Part shown: positions 31,536 through 44,344 of the stretch, in pieces
Numbering within the stretch: position 1 is the stretch's first letter
How the letters are laid out: every line of letters starts with the position of its first letter
Assembly: GCA_002914845.1 (NCBI GenBank)
Contig: JXTC01000165.1
Location: forward strand, 246,696 to 310,695
Length of the DNA: 64,000 nt
Source: Trema orientale
Taxonomy: Eukaryota; Streptophyta; Magnoliopsida; Rosales; Cannabaceae
Reading direction: 5' to 3'
Program-made: the position numbers and the translations under genes
Notes under the pieces: model-generated
What the model was told of the DNA's origin: nothing
Seen by the model: only the letters and a program-made list of their open reading frames with translations
Databases searched by the model: none

Positions 31536-33735
31536 GAACTATGTACATGTCTCACTTTGCCGCCGAAACTATTATAATTCTATCGATGCCCTTGGACTAT
31601 AAAATGATCATTTTGTTAATTAAGTTAACAGAAAAAAAGTCATCTGGTGCTTGTTACATGATTTAAATTTGAAGGTCAATTTAGTATTTTTGGTAAAATA
31701 GAAAACACATATATATAATAAAGAAAAACACTAAAAACTAAAAAAATAAGAAAAATTAAACATATAAAAAAGAAAAAAAAAATTCAAGTCTTTCCTTCTT
31801 CTATCTGCAAATTACGAACACTATGTGGGTTGAACAATGCCGATAGATCAAGTCCTCCCACAAACCCTTTGTGACGTCGCCTTGGTCACCACTGTCTAAA
31901 TCGAGGAGCTGAGGTCTCCAGAGACCAGAGGCCCGCAAGCTAATCTAGAAAACATCTGCAAAGTCATTTGAAATTGAGAAGGTTAGCACCAATATCGTAC
32001 AAGGAGACTACTGTCTATATTTTGAGGAAGAAAAAAATATGAGAAGAGGGAGCATAACCCATAAGGCAGAACTGGTGGTCCTTTTTTTTTTTTTTTAAGT
32101 CTAATTATTTTTGGCATCTTTTAGGGGTTTGTCGTAAAGTTCGAGTTTTAACTCGATTTGAGTTTTTACCAAAACATATATTGATCCGCCCTTCAACAAT
32201 GACAAATCATCCTATTGATTTGTTGATATCAATGTTCATCCTTGATTATTGTGGGTTTGCACTTTGCAGTACGAAAATTCCACTTTGCACGGGTGGGAAG
32301 TTGACTTTTATTTCTATTTTTATTTTTCTTTTTGTTCTTCTAATTTTTTAGTTGCTGCGTTTCTTGTTTTAGCAAATTACTAATTTGGTCTTCAAATTTA
32401 AATCACGAAAATTAGTTATTTTGGCCTCTGATATTCACTATCATTATGATTTTGTCTTTTTACTTTTGATTTTGTATTTAAGTACCTCCCAGGTGATAAA
32501 TTTATTTTTCTTTTACCCCTCACTTTTGACTTAATATTTAAGTGCTCCTACAATGATAAAGTTGTTCTTATTTTGCCCCATCACTTTTGACTTTATATTC
32601 AAATGTCTCCTAAAATAATAAAGTTATTATTCTTTTATCCCCTCAACTCTAACACCATTACAAAATTATTAATGAACAATATCTAAATAATCATTTTACT
32701 TTTTAAATAGCTAATAAATATATTTTACTATTTTTTTATATTAGAAATTTTTAAAGAGCTAGTTTTTATGATTAAATAAATAAAATAAACGAAAAGAGGT
32801 AAAAGAAAAATAATTTTTTTAATAGTTATATTTGTATAATAAAAAAAAAATAGAGTAGTTTTGCATTAATTCATTACTGTCAAAATATTTTTAGAAGTTA
32901 TATAAAAAAGAAAAAAAAAACTACATATATTTTCATATCCAAAAGACTTTCTAGAAAATAAAATGACTATTTGCCCACTTACTTTTTATGAAATAGTCAT
33001 TTCATTTCATGAAAATATGAAAAATAAGATGACAAATTCATAAAATAGTTATTTTATTTTCTAGAAAGTCTTTCGGATATGAAAATATACATTTTTTTTA
33101 CATAACTTCTAAAAATATTTTTACTCTAATGAATTAATGCAAAAATTACTCTATTTTGTCTATTTTTTGTTTTACATATACATATATAACAACTAAAAAA
33201 AATTATTTTCCTTTTACCTCTTTTCGTTTATTTTATTTATTTAATCATAAAAATTAGCTCTTTGGAAATGTCTAATATAAAAAAATAGTAAAAGATATTT
33301 ATTAGCTATTTAAAATGTAAAATGATTATTTGACTATTGTCCAATAATAATTTTCTAAAGATATTAGAGTTAAGAGGGTAAAAGAATAATAACTTTACCA
33401 TTTTAGAGTGCATTTGAATACTAAGTCAAAAGTGAGAGGGAAAAAAAAGAATAATTTTGCCATTGTAGGGGATACTTAAATATTAAGTCAAAAATGAAGG
33501 TGCAAAAGAAGAACAAATTTATCTTCTAAGGGCACTTGAATACAAAATCAAAACTGAGAAGATAAATTCATACTGATAGTGAATGTGAGGGGTGACTAAT
33601 TTTCCTTTAAATCATGTAACAATAACATGAATTAATTTTTTGACTTAACTGACAGAAGGACAATTTTATAGTTCAAGGGCCATTGATATGTTATAGTTCA
33701 CTGGCAAAGGTGAGACAATGTACGTAGTTTGTGTG
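31536..33735. repeat. 2.2-kb fold-back (long inverted repeat) with a nested inverted-repeat insert
   Basis: Starting near 33003, the sequence reads as its own reverse complement outward for about 600 bp on each side. Examples are CTTTTACCTCTTTTCGTTTA, and TTATCCCCTCAACTCTAA against TTAGAGTTAAGAGGGTAA. The outermost part of the right arm (33605-33735: CATGTAAC..GGCAAAGGTGAGACAATGTA) matches not the adjacent left DNA but 31536-31657 (TACATGTCTCACTTTGCC..GTTACATG). The left arm is thus interrupted by about 750 bp (31660-32405). That insert has its own inverted ends, GATTTAAATTTGAAGGTCAA and its near reverse complement. No reading frame. Confidence 0.85.
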
Positions 33736-34369
33736 TGCAATTTTGTTTCTTTAAAAAAAATAATAATAAAAACAATGATTAGTTTCACCGGTGGCCTCCT
33801 TTTTATGCTCTTTGTACTAGCTCATGAATTTCGATTTAAATAATATATTTCTATGTATACATTGACCATTAGGCTGAGTGGCACTTTAATTTGTGGTTTA
33901 TGTTAGTTTTATAGCAAGTTTGGGTTTAAAAACACTATACGCTAACATTTTTCTTTACAACTGCTACATAGAAAAAGCGGTTCAATAGGTATAGGCCCTT
34001 TTAAGACCAAACGCCAATAAATATCCCAAAAGTAATAGCTAAATAACTCAGTTAAATACACATTCAAAATAAACATCAAAATTGTCCTCATCAAAGCCCA
34101 TATTATTTTTGTTTTTTTTTCTAAATGTTTATTTATTAATTACGAGATTTTAAAATTATTTTTTAACATTTATGAGTTCATGAAATTGTAGAAAATGAAC
34201 TGTATGGCTATTAATGAGAAATCACTCTCAAATATTACTTTTTTTTTCCTTCTTTAATATTATTTTCATATGTATCACTTGTTATGCTATTAACTAGCAT
34301 CCTCATCAAAATCCACAATTCTTATAAATTTGAGAAAACCATGATTTTTAAGTAAGGGCACTTTGGTTT
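33736..34369. other. No gene
   Basis: AT-rich DNA with poly-T runs. About 115 bp at 34130-34250 (TTTATGAGTTCATGAAATTG, AAAATGAACT..GCTATTAA) reappears at 38235-38350 on the far side of the LTR-like block, in the same orientation. Confidence 0.4.
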
Positions 34370-34587
34370 TTTATAAATTAGGGATTAAAATAAATAAAAA
34401 TGACTGGAAATTTAATAAAATTTGAATGAGGGGTATAAGTGAGAGAAATTTTCGAAGTTGAGGTCAATTTCGGACTTATAAGGACTAAATTGAAGAAGAA
34501 ATTCGAAACTTAGGGTCAAAAGGTAATTTTAAAAAGATGGGTCATCAGCCCCATAATTGCCACATGTAAAAAATCCCCTAAATTTTC

Positions 34588-34590
<3 letters not shown>

Positions 34591-34624
<34 letters not shown>
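34591..34624. repeat. (CT)n microsatellite
   Basis: About 17 CT units at the start of the GC-richer part of the LTR-like block. A similar CT tract occupies the same place in copy B (58737-58770). Confidence 0.9.
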
Positions 34625-34626
<2 letters not shown>

Positions 34627-35592
34627 GCATCCTTCTTCTTCTTCAACCTTCTTCACTTTGCAACGCCAATAAACAGCTGCCGGTGTCACACTGCCAGTCG
34701 CCAAAAAATCGCCTGCAAAGCCACGGCGTTTCGTGGCTGAAATCCGGCGTTCCATCGCAGTTGGCCGCCAACCACTGCCGTGAATAGCGAGCTCGAGCTC
34801 TCATAAGTCTAGCTCGACGGGTCTCAGTCATCAATTTCTAGTAAACAAGCTTTGGTGAGTGCTTGAGTTTTTTGGCCGTTTTCGAAACAAAAATGTGGCG
34901 TTTGTGTAATTATTTTTGTGGAGTTCAATCATTGTTCATGAAATTTTATAGGATGATTGTATGGTTTAAGACATGATAAAGAGTGGCTGTTTTGTGTGGA
35001 ATGAATAAATGAATTGTGAGAAAATCAAATATGAAACTATGGTATTTCTACAAATATTTTCAAAAATGGACATTTTTGAAGCTTTTAGAACTAGTTGCTA
35101 TTAAAGCCCAAACTTAGGCTACGGGCCTCGAAAATGAAATTGGACTTCAGATTTGGACTAAGTGAGGTAAAGAGATGAGTTTTAATATATAGCATCAATA
35201 AGTTTCGAAGTGGCACAAAATTCGAGACACAAGGCTCGAGATTTTGTCTAGTTTTACATGCCACGGAAAGGATTTCTGCACTGTGCCAAAATTAATAAAG
35301 TTATATATCTAACTAAGCTATTTTGGACGCTAGGAATTCAGTGGTGGCATCTGTTTCTCAATTTGAGACTTCGTTGGGAAAGTTACCCCTCAAAGTGGGC
35401 TCACATGATTCTAAAACGACTTCTCGAGCGACCAGGTAACCTACGGGATATTCTACAACACCAATAGCTTAGCATAGCTATCAAGGCTAGGTAGGAGTTC
35501 AGTTACCAAATTTATACTTATTTTATTTTAAAATGTGCATTATGACCTATTTCTTAAAATTGTCGATTTTCATGGATTTAATTGATTTGATT

Positions 35593-37173
35593 TACTACAA
35601 GAAAAAAGGTCTACAGAATCGTCACTATAGATCAGATTGTCGCCACTATAGGTATATAGCGGCGACAAAGTTGTCATAATGTAGTCGTCACTATAAGTTG
35701 GTCGGTATAGACCCCTCATACCTATGATATATTTTGTTGTCATTATATATGACCTATAGCCACAACAAATATCGTCACTATAGACACATTTTGTTTTAAA
35801 AATAATATAAATTAATACCAATAACCATGACAAATGTCGTCACTATAGATGTCATAGATTGTAAAAGAAAATATAATTATTTTAATTAATCTAAATTAAT
35901 TCTTAAATCATTATGTTTAAAAGATAAACAATAAAGTTATACATACAAGAATTATATTCAATCAGAAAAAAAACTAAAAAAAATAATAAACCTCAAAATC
36001 AAAGTCAAAAATTAAAACTAATAATCTTAAATAAACATCTTCTATACTCTAAAATCAAACTATTAATAAATTTCATAAACCAAAATATATATTTCACAAA
36101 AAGTATATTCAATCTCAAATCAATAAATGCGCCACAAAATTATAACACAAAATCCACATATTCATATAAATACCTAAAACATCAATCAATCTATATATTC
36201 AAAAAATCAATTAAACTACATTAGAATTTAGGGAAACTTACCTCTCTAATGAAGAAAAAATTTGAAATCTAAAATAACACAAACCTGAGTAACAATTAAT
36301 CAAAGAAACAAAAAATTAATATTTATAACAAAATATTTATACAAATACATAAAAGAAAAAAAAAACTCGATATGCATATTATATGAATATGTATTAGTGA
36401 GAAATGAGAGGGAGTGAGAGAGTGAAAATCAGAGAGAAAGGATGAGAGGGAGTGGAGTTTAGAAAGAGTGAGTAAATGAATGAGATGATAGAAAAAGAAA
36501 AAGAAAAATGTCGCCGCTATAGATAATGAAGCCGCCGCTATAGTCCGAATAATATCGCTTCATTCAAATTTTTAAATTGAGCGCGGTAAACTTTACCGCT
36601 CAAAATTTCATTTGAAACCAATAGCGACGACTTAAGTAAAATAAAAATAATTTATTAACTTTTTTAAATTTAGAGCGGTAAACGTTATCGTTTAAAATTT
36701 TATTCAACAGGTTAAATATATTAAATTAATTATTTAATTTTTATTTTTTGTACATTTAAAATAAATTAAAATTTATTAAATAAAATTTATAATGACGACA
36801 TTTAGGTTAAATATTTTAATTTTTCTTTTTTTTATTCTTTTTACCTTTAAAAAAAATTAAAATTTATAAAGTAAACCCTATAACGATGATATTTGTCATC
36901 GCTATAGAGTGTATAGTATAATTTTTAGCATGAGATATGGTGCTATTTTTGCCCGCCAAGACTATAGCAATGACATAAAAATGTCATCGCTATAGAGGAA
37001 CCTATAGCGACGACATCACCCTATAAAAAAAATTTATAGTGACGACATTTAGATTAAATATATTAATTTTTTAGTTTTTAATTCTTTTTACCTTTAAAAA
37101 AAGTTAAAATTTATTAAGTAAACCTAATAACGACGACATGATGTCGTCACTATAGATGTCCTTACTATTAGGT
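35593..37173. mobile_element. CACTA-like non-autonomous element, 1.58 kb, with GTCGTCACTATAG sub-terminal repeats
   Basis: It begins TACTACAAGAAAAAAGGTC, close to the CACTA terminus CACTACAAGAAAA. The right side ends ..GACATC / GATGTCCTTACTATTAGGT. ATT flanks both sides (35590-35592 and 37174-37176), a possible 3-bp duplication. Both ends carry many TCGTCACTATAG / CTATAGCGACGA motifs in both orientations. Copy B of the host LTR lacks this segment, so it is an insertion. No transposase frame. Confidence 0.65.
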
Positions 37174-38215
37174 ATTTGGTGAACTTGTGAACTGTTGAGA
37201 TATATTGGATTGTTCTGGGATTGGATTGTACGGTTTTTATGCAGGTTTAAAATTTTGGTTTTGAGAAAATACAACCGTTATGCTATCCGATTTTCAGTAA
37301 ATCCCATAATAATACCAAATGAGTTTTAAAGCATAATTTTCTTGATATACTTGATGCATGGTTATTACACACTCTATGGTATATTGTACCTACCATAGGA
37401 TTATACACTTGAGTTCTATTTTTGCATCATTGTATCTTAAATCACTGGTGAATTCCCGCAGCACAAGGTGTGAGACCTAGGCCCTTATACAGGATTTATT
37501 GACACACTTTCCGGTAATATCTGGATGCTGAGTACCTCTAATAAAGATGTATTATAGGACCGTGATAGGAGGATGAGAGCTCATTCATATACTTGGTTGA
37601 ATTATGATATGTATAACTATGTGACTTTGGTTTTGATTTTGAATACGTGATTACTCTTGATTTCTATCATTTTATAAACTTGATTTATAAATAGATTTGG
37701 AAAGGTACTAGCCATACAGGTTTGAAAAGTTGCATTCATTCCAAAAAAAGTAATTGAATTTCTACTTACCGTATGAATGCTCACCTTTTATCTTTTTCCT
37801 TCTCAGGTAGGTGCAGTGTGAATTGGGCAACTCTGGAGCAGAGTGATTAGAAGAGGAAGCTGTTACTAGTTTAGTAGTTAGTAACTACTTAGTAACTCTT
37901 ATTTTGGATTTATAATAATACTTTAAGGCTTATACTTTGGATTTAGCTTGTATTACTTATTATGCATACTTGTGATGATGATACATGGATATGTTTCATA
38001 GGTATTATTAATAGTCTTGTCTAGTGATGATCACAAAACTGTGAAAATTCACAATTTGAAATATCTTTATAAACCTTTACAGAAGGTGTCATTTTTTCGA
38101 AACCAACTGTTGTTTTTCTGAAAAAATAAAGTTTCTATATTTTTCTAAAACAACTTATGAATTTCCACTTGTGAAATTCTCCTTCTGCCATTGGCCCGGA
38201 GTTTGGGTCGCGATA

Positions 38216-38981
38216 AAATTAATGTCCATTTTGTATGTTAATTAAGAGTTTTTTTTTTTTAATTTCTTTTTAATGTTTATGAGTCTATGAAGTTGTATAA
38301 AATGAACTTTACCGCTATTAAAGGAAAATCTCCATTGAATAGTAAATCTCTGTCATCTCTTGGTATATCCATGTATGAAATAGGTAAATTTCCATATATA
38401 CCAAAATTTACTGATGCAATGTATCATTTTCAAGTTAGATATATATCAAATTTCTAAGTAGATCTACTACGATCAAATAAATTTCTACAAACTCAAAAGA
38501 CTCAATTTGTAAAAGATATCTACTAAAAGTCAAGATCATGATATATCGGAAAATATACTAAATAAATAGCTTGATACACCAAGAGAAAAAATGATATATA
38601 CTATTTGGTGGTGATTTCAAGTCAATATGGCCGTAAACGACAATGAAAAAATAGAAAAAGGAAACTAAAACCTCCTAACTTACAAATGGAGATTTATAAT
38701 TAAAAAGAGTGATTAAGCTGTACATTAGTGAATAGGGTCATTAACTAGTACGTACCAATTTAAATAAATAGACATACACCATAAATTCTCTACGAAAATA
38801 AGCCCCAAATATTGATTGGTTCAAAGGTGAGATATCGTATTTAATCCCAAAATCAACAGAACGATAACGAAAATAAGAAAGTAAAAACAAACAATTATGG
38901 TAAAGCTTGGACTTTAGGTCTTTATTTGTTTATTTATTTGCTGATAATGAAGCTTGGATTTTATCTAGTATTTTAAATGTA
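38216..38981. other. No gene
   Basis: AT-rich flank. A 115-bp stretch repeats 34130-34250. I see no coding or RNA feature. Confidence 0.4.
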
Positions 38982-39548
38982 GGGAATGGACCTGATTAGG
39001 GGTCATTTGGGACAAAATGACTATTTTTACCGCCATTTCTCGAAATGACATTTTTAGAGCCATCGTAATTAATATTAATTATTGTTTTGCCAATCACAAT
39101 ATTTATAAAAAAAAATATATGACCTTTTATATTAGGACTACCTAATCAATAATATAATGTGTATTTATTGCTAATATTATGATTGTTAGATTTGTAGAAT
39201 CTAATTATATCGGCGAAGATTGCTCAAGATAAAATATTGGGTTTTACACACATGCGGATTGAACTTTGTAATCCGTAGAGTTTCAGAGAAACGTGAATAC
39301 AAGATTTTCTTTATAAGTCCTGTTCTTAATTAATTATAATGAAAACATCCGGTGTGATCAATGTAGTACTCATATGTTGAGAGTAAACCATTATGAATCT
39401 TCATATATTTTCTTATTTTCTGCTTTTATCTTGATCGGTAGTAAATGATTAGGCACATTAATCTATAGCAGGACAGTCTTAAAAGGTCATTTTACAACAT
39501 ACTTTCTAAAAAATCATTCCAAAAACACTACTAATTAGGTCCATTTCC
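38982..39548. repeat. TIR element, GGGAAATGGACCT family, copy 2
   Basis: The left end is GGGAATGGACCTGATTAGGGG; the right end on the other strand is GGAAATGGACCTAATTAGTAG. The same termini bound the element at 857-1625. About 570 bp, no reading frame, no clear target duplication. Confidence 0.5.
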
Positions 39549-40585
39549 ATTATATGTGTATGTTTCATTTTCTTATTGAATTATTGTTTTTTTTTTTTCT
39601 TTTTAGAGATGTTAGCTCGGGAGGAGTGATTTCTTAGATGCCAACTTAACAAGTGAGATGCTCAAGGCTTATCCTTCTACTTCTTTAATGGCTTATCGTT
39701 CTAGTTCTTCTCTAAGTCACGTATTATTTATTAAAAAAAGTTTCTTTTTTCGATTATGTTTAAATTAATGAAATTTAATTGGACACAGTTCACCGTCCTT
39801 TTTTTTGTCTTTTATTTTCAGAAGTTTGTTTGATAAGTTTGCCCAAAGTTATTAACTGTGTAATTTGAGAGTTGGATGAGTTTTATAAGCGGTTTACTAA
39901 TTTGTAACTGTCTAAACCATTTTTTTTATATTTGAGAAAACTGTCTAAACCATTTTAGGATCAACTGCATTCACCAATTCAAGCCGAATATTAATTTGCA
40001 ATTGGCAGCGTATACTTTCTTCGACACTTCAATTTTCGGAATAAATATCAGAATCAAGTAGTATTAGTAGACTTTTTGGTCCACTAGGTCTAATTTATTG
40101 TACTCAGTGTAATTTACTTAAGTAATGTTTTCTTTCAATGAGCACGCAACACTTTTGGTTTTTGAATTAAGTTCACGATTACTGGTTGTCGTTAGTTGCA
40201 CCTGCACATTAAGTCAAAAGTGGCTCCTTAAGAAATTTTAAATTTAAGACTGTATCTTTTTCCGCAAGATTCAACATAAGCATTGTATTTGTGTTAGTAC
40301 CTCAAAAAAAAAAAAAAAAAAAATCCAGTTGTGTAAGTACGCAATCATCATGATGCGCTTCAAATATACTAGTAAAATATTTCGGGCGAGCTTGTCACAG
40401 GATTCAAAATATTTTAAATAATGTTGGTAATTAGTCAGAGGATATGCAAATTAGAGAGTAGAGACGTCTATGGGGTGTTGTTTTACAGGTACCTATATAA
40501 GCAATCGATCATCATCAGTAGAAATTACTACTAGGTCATAATATTTCTATAATTTGTCACATATATAGGGCACCAATCTTTGTCA
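39549..40585. other. No gene
   Basis: AT-rich DNA with a poly-A run near 40303-40322 and several T-runs. Nothing recognisable on either strand. Confidence 0.4.
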
Positions 40586-40589
40586 CATA

Positions 40590-40812
40590 TATATGGCACC
40601 AATCTAGTAGGTGTTCTTTTTTTATTTGTTCATAGATATTATTTTGTCTAATTAAAATTTATCACGCACGTCTTTTTATAACAAAAAATTGAGAGAAAAA
40701 ATATTAAATAATAAATTTTTATTTTTTTATTTTTTTTTCCAACTACTCAAATCATGATAGCCGTTTGATAATGATCAAAGGCTAAAAAAATACCTACTGA
40801 ATTGATAACTAT
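40590..40812. repeat. MITE, CCAATCTAGTAGGTG family, about 220 bp
   Basis: The left end GGCACCAATCTAGTAGGTGT is matched by an inverted right end, AAATACCTACTGAATTGATAAC. The left terminus is preceded by a short duplicated TTTGTCACATATATA..GGCACCAATC (40555-40605). Related to the copies at 29972 and 30780. Confidence 0.55.
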
Positions 40813-41028
40813 ATATATTGATTTGACTTCGAAAAAGATGATTAGTAGAACTCCATAAATATTGATATGTAACTTGCAATATTAATGCACTTCTAAACTA
40901 AAATGATGAAGTGACAAAACAGCGACTTCTATTTATTTCAAACCACTTTTTTAATCATTCTAGAATAAAAGAAGAAGTGGGTGACGCCATTTTTCCTTTC
41001 TCATTTGCTAAGACTAATAGGTAGGCAT

Positions 41029-41250
41029 GGCATGAACCATGATCATATGGTTATGTTTTTACTCATTCAATTCAGTTCAGCATATATAAAACTTTTTCTT
41101 TGTGGTAGTTGGAGCATTATTTTAATTTTAACTATTATGGCATCAACTATGATCATATGGTTATGTTTTTACTCATTCAATTCAGTTGAGCATATATAAC
41201 GTTTTTCTTTTGTGGCAGTATTGGAGCATTATTTTAAATCCAATTTTTAC
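41029..41250 (+). repeat. Tandem duplication, 110-bp unit, two copies
   Basis: GGCATGAACCATGATCATAT (41029) and GGCATCAACTATGATCATAT (41139) begin two near-identical units. Both contain TTATGTTTTTACTCATTCAA, AGCATATATAA and TTGGAGCATTATTTTAA. No gene. Confidence 0.85.
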
Positions 41251-41949
41251 TCATTATTTTAGTTCTATGGAAAGAGATTCTAGCTAACTCCTTATATTAA
41301 CTTTACTAATTAATATATGGTACTTCCATATGGAATTAATTAGCAATATTATATATATATATTATTATCTATAGATCGATCCCTCCAAATTTTGACTTTA
41401 GCTATTGCCCCGCAGCTAGAGCTAGCGTTAGTGCAGTACACTAACAAGATAAAAACGAAAATTAAAAAAAAAATCCCATATATTAGTAAAAATATACCAG
41501 TTACAATTTTGGGCTTTATTAGGAGTGCAAAATGTATCATTCGATCAACTTGTCAAATCAGGTTAAAATTAACCATTTTGACACATTCCCTTGATTTTGT
41601 CGTTTTTTTAAATCCTAGAATGACTAAAGTACTCTTGGTCAATTTTTATATTATTCATTAAACTTACAATCAAATAACTTACACGCTAAATACTGGAAAA
41701 TATTTTACAAAATTCTACAAAAATTTCATTTTTTTAATGTTTAGTTTTAGAGTTAAAGGGGTAGTTTGATGATTTGACTAACATTGACTGAGAGTACTAG
41801 TGTTATTGCACAATATAATTTCTATTAAATCTAATTAACAAGGGATAATTTTGATCAAATTTAGCAAACTGAAGAGATGCATTTTATATTCCTAAATATA
41901 CAGGACTAAAATTGATATTTTGCTAAAAAACAATAGCAACTTGTTTTGG

Positions 41950-42280
41950 AGTATGACAAAATTTTTATAATTAGTCTCTAACTAAATATTAAGTCACAAA
42001 ATATTATGACAATAATGCAATATAGAGAAAATTAAGAAAATATGACGTGTCAAACTTTCATTGGACAAGAAAGGACCACACATCCTAAGCCAAGTGTCAA
42101 TTTCTTATTGGAAATTTGTCAACTTTATACCACATCATTAAGAAGCTCGTGCTACATCACCATGACGCCACGTGTCGCAATAGTATTGGGCCATGTTTGT
42201 CGCTCTTGAATAAATGACACATCCTTGATCATAAGTGTCAAGCTATTAGATTTATACACAACAAGATGAAGATATATGGC
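41950..42280 (+). repeat. Dispersed repeat R, left part of copy 1 (interrupted by copia B)
   Basis: It matches 56955-57245: TTAGTCTCTAACTAAATATT, GAAAATTAAGAAAATATGAC, CCACATCATTAAGAAGCTCG, GCTACATCACCATGACGCCA, CACGTGTCGCAAT, AAATGACACATCCTT, GTCAAGCTATTAGAT. It ends where the copia B LTR begins. Copy 1 resumes after copia B at about 51397. The CACGTGTC motif resembles a G-box/ABRE, but no gene is attached. Confidence 0.75.
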
Positions 42281-43952
42281 TGTTGGAAATATGCCCTAGA
42301 AAGTCATTTTTTCGTTTATTTTAAACAATGTTTATTGGATTTAAGTATTATCTATTTGTTATTAATAAATTCTGTATTGTGTCCCAATTATATACATGTA
42401 ATGTTTATATTTTCTATTATGCAAACATCTAAAAGTTTTCATGACTAATAATGAGTAATAAAGAATTATTCGTATGAAGTGTTCACATGTGGAAGACGAA
42501 ATTCTTTATTTCATCATGTAAAAAATAAAAGGTTCACATTCTGCAAATAAAGATGGAATACTTTATTTTACCATAAAATGTAATATTGTTTATTTCATTG
42601 GGATTGATGAAGTCATCAATCATCGAAATATTTGATTTCGGATAGAAACACTAGTACATTATAAGAAAGTTATAAGTGCATTGAACTAGATCAAGTGAAA
42701 ATAAAATTTGAGGTTAAGCGTCATAACTCAATATTCTATCTTTCATTAATCTAGCACTATTATAAGATTACCTTAATCCTAGTGATTGTCGGACTTTTTC
42801 TTGTGAGTTTTATCTTTTTGTCTTACTAAAAAACTAGTTCCAATTATATAGTTTGAACTCTGGTATATTGGAAGATGAGATTTATGAATTGACAAGAATA
42901 CTCTTCATGATTTAGACACCATGCATATAATGTCAGTTTGAGTTTTTTCAAAAACTTGGATAATAAAAAACTAGGCGCTATGTATTCATTTTATTAATAT
43001 GACTGTGTTTATATAAGCAGTTACAAATACCGTAGTCAATTATTATCCTTTAGATAAAAAAATGGCAACTCAAAAGTAAATATTACTAAAAAGGTAATAT
43101 AGTAATTTCACCTCACTAATACGATATTGCATCGGAGGTATATCTAGAGGTATAATATATGCTAAATGGATCAAGTTAATTAAAGTATTAATTAGCTTCA
43201 CAGAAAATATATGATATTTAGTCTAAGAGTGCAATATTGGGCCTATAGTGGAGTGATCCAATATTAATGGATAAGGCTAAGTCATAATTAAGAGTTAATT
43301 ATAACTATGGGTAATTGGTCTATTAGAGCTTAGACTACTTGGATCCATAAGGTACTCTGTTTAACTCACACGTAGTCTAATAATTAATTGAATAGTTAGT
43401 TAAGCCCAATAAGCCTATTAGGGTTTACACTTCTCTAATACTCAAGAGAAAAGTTTTTCAAAGCCTCTATACAGTAGCCACACACCTACTACAAGCACAA
43501 TAACTGTGTTTAATGTGAAACAGAGAGAAAAAGAGAAAATGTGAGAGAACCAAGCCACTACGAAAGACATCTCGTGTTCATTTATGACCGCCGAGGGAGA
43601 GCTATATACCTATGGTCATAGATGTGCAATCAAGGAGAATGAAGAGCATATTCAAAATTATCTGCTCATCTCTCTTTGGGAATCAAGAAGGTATCCACAT
43701 ACAATATTATTCAATGGGCTCAAAAAAATAGACAGAAAAACTCAATAGTTTTGAAGCGTTTCCAGGTTTTATCTAAACCAAGATCCATGAATTGATTTAT
43801 GTTAGATCAATAATCCTACGTTTTATTTTGTAAATTTTCAAGAAAAATTTCAAAATACCGATTTCTTCTGCATTCTTGATTTGTTTACAAAACTACGGAA
43901 ATCATTTTTGGTAAAACTATTTTTCGAAATCATTTTTTCGGAATTTCCAGTA
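42281..43952 (+). repeat. 5' LTR of copia B
   Basis: Its first 930 bp or so align with 50473-51396. The rest has no local partner. The inferred end is set by the primer-binding-like TTAGTACCAAAGC. The LTR includes an AGAG/GAGAGAA-rich leader near 43520-43560. Confidence 0.7.
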
Positions 43953-44344
43953 ATTAGTACCAAAGCAAAGGTTTTTGATGATCTGGCATATCATGTTCAT
44001 GTTAATTCTCTTGCGTTTGATGATCTTTGGTTTCCATGATGATCTCTTTGATTATGTTTGGCCTTGTCTACATTTATGAGTACGCTCTATTATGTATGGC
44101 GATTAATTGATTTTAATGAGTTTAAATGATAATCAATTAGATATTACTATGAGTTTATAATCATGTGTGTTTCATTTTTGATTATTATTCTAGTATGTTC
44201 CTGATTTTTTATGTGTTTACATTTTATGTACTTGATAACACTGTAAGTAGAAAGTTATTTGACGTTTAATTGTGTTTTAGCTTTTGAGAATAACTGTTTA
44301 ATAATTAAGTTATGGATTTTCAATTTAAAAAAAATATCGGGTTT

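Larger units (their letters stand above)
34370..38215 (+). repeat. Gypsy LTR-like block, copy A, split by a CACTA-like insertion
   Basis: A non-coding sequence homologous, in the same order, to 58735-60868. Shared landmarks: a CT-rich tract, a GC-richer leader, TTTTACATGCCACGG or TTTGCATGCCATGGG, GGAATTCAGTGG, ATTTGAGACT, the AGCTA..AGGTAGG stretch, GAGTTTTAAAG, ATGATATGTA..TGTG, AAAGGTACT, GAATGCTCA and CAGGT. It ends GGAGTTTGGGTCGCGATA, like the LTR end TTCGGTCATGACA of copy B. This fits a solo or truncated LTR of a chromovirus-type gypsy element. The left edge is uncertain. The 1.58-kb insertion is at 35593-37173. Confidence 0.55.

Noticed and set aside
31536..33735. Fold-back as a sequence-assembly mirror artefact
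   Set aside because: The arms differ by many substitutions and small indels, and one is interrupted by a separate element; a mirror artefact would be identical.
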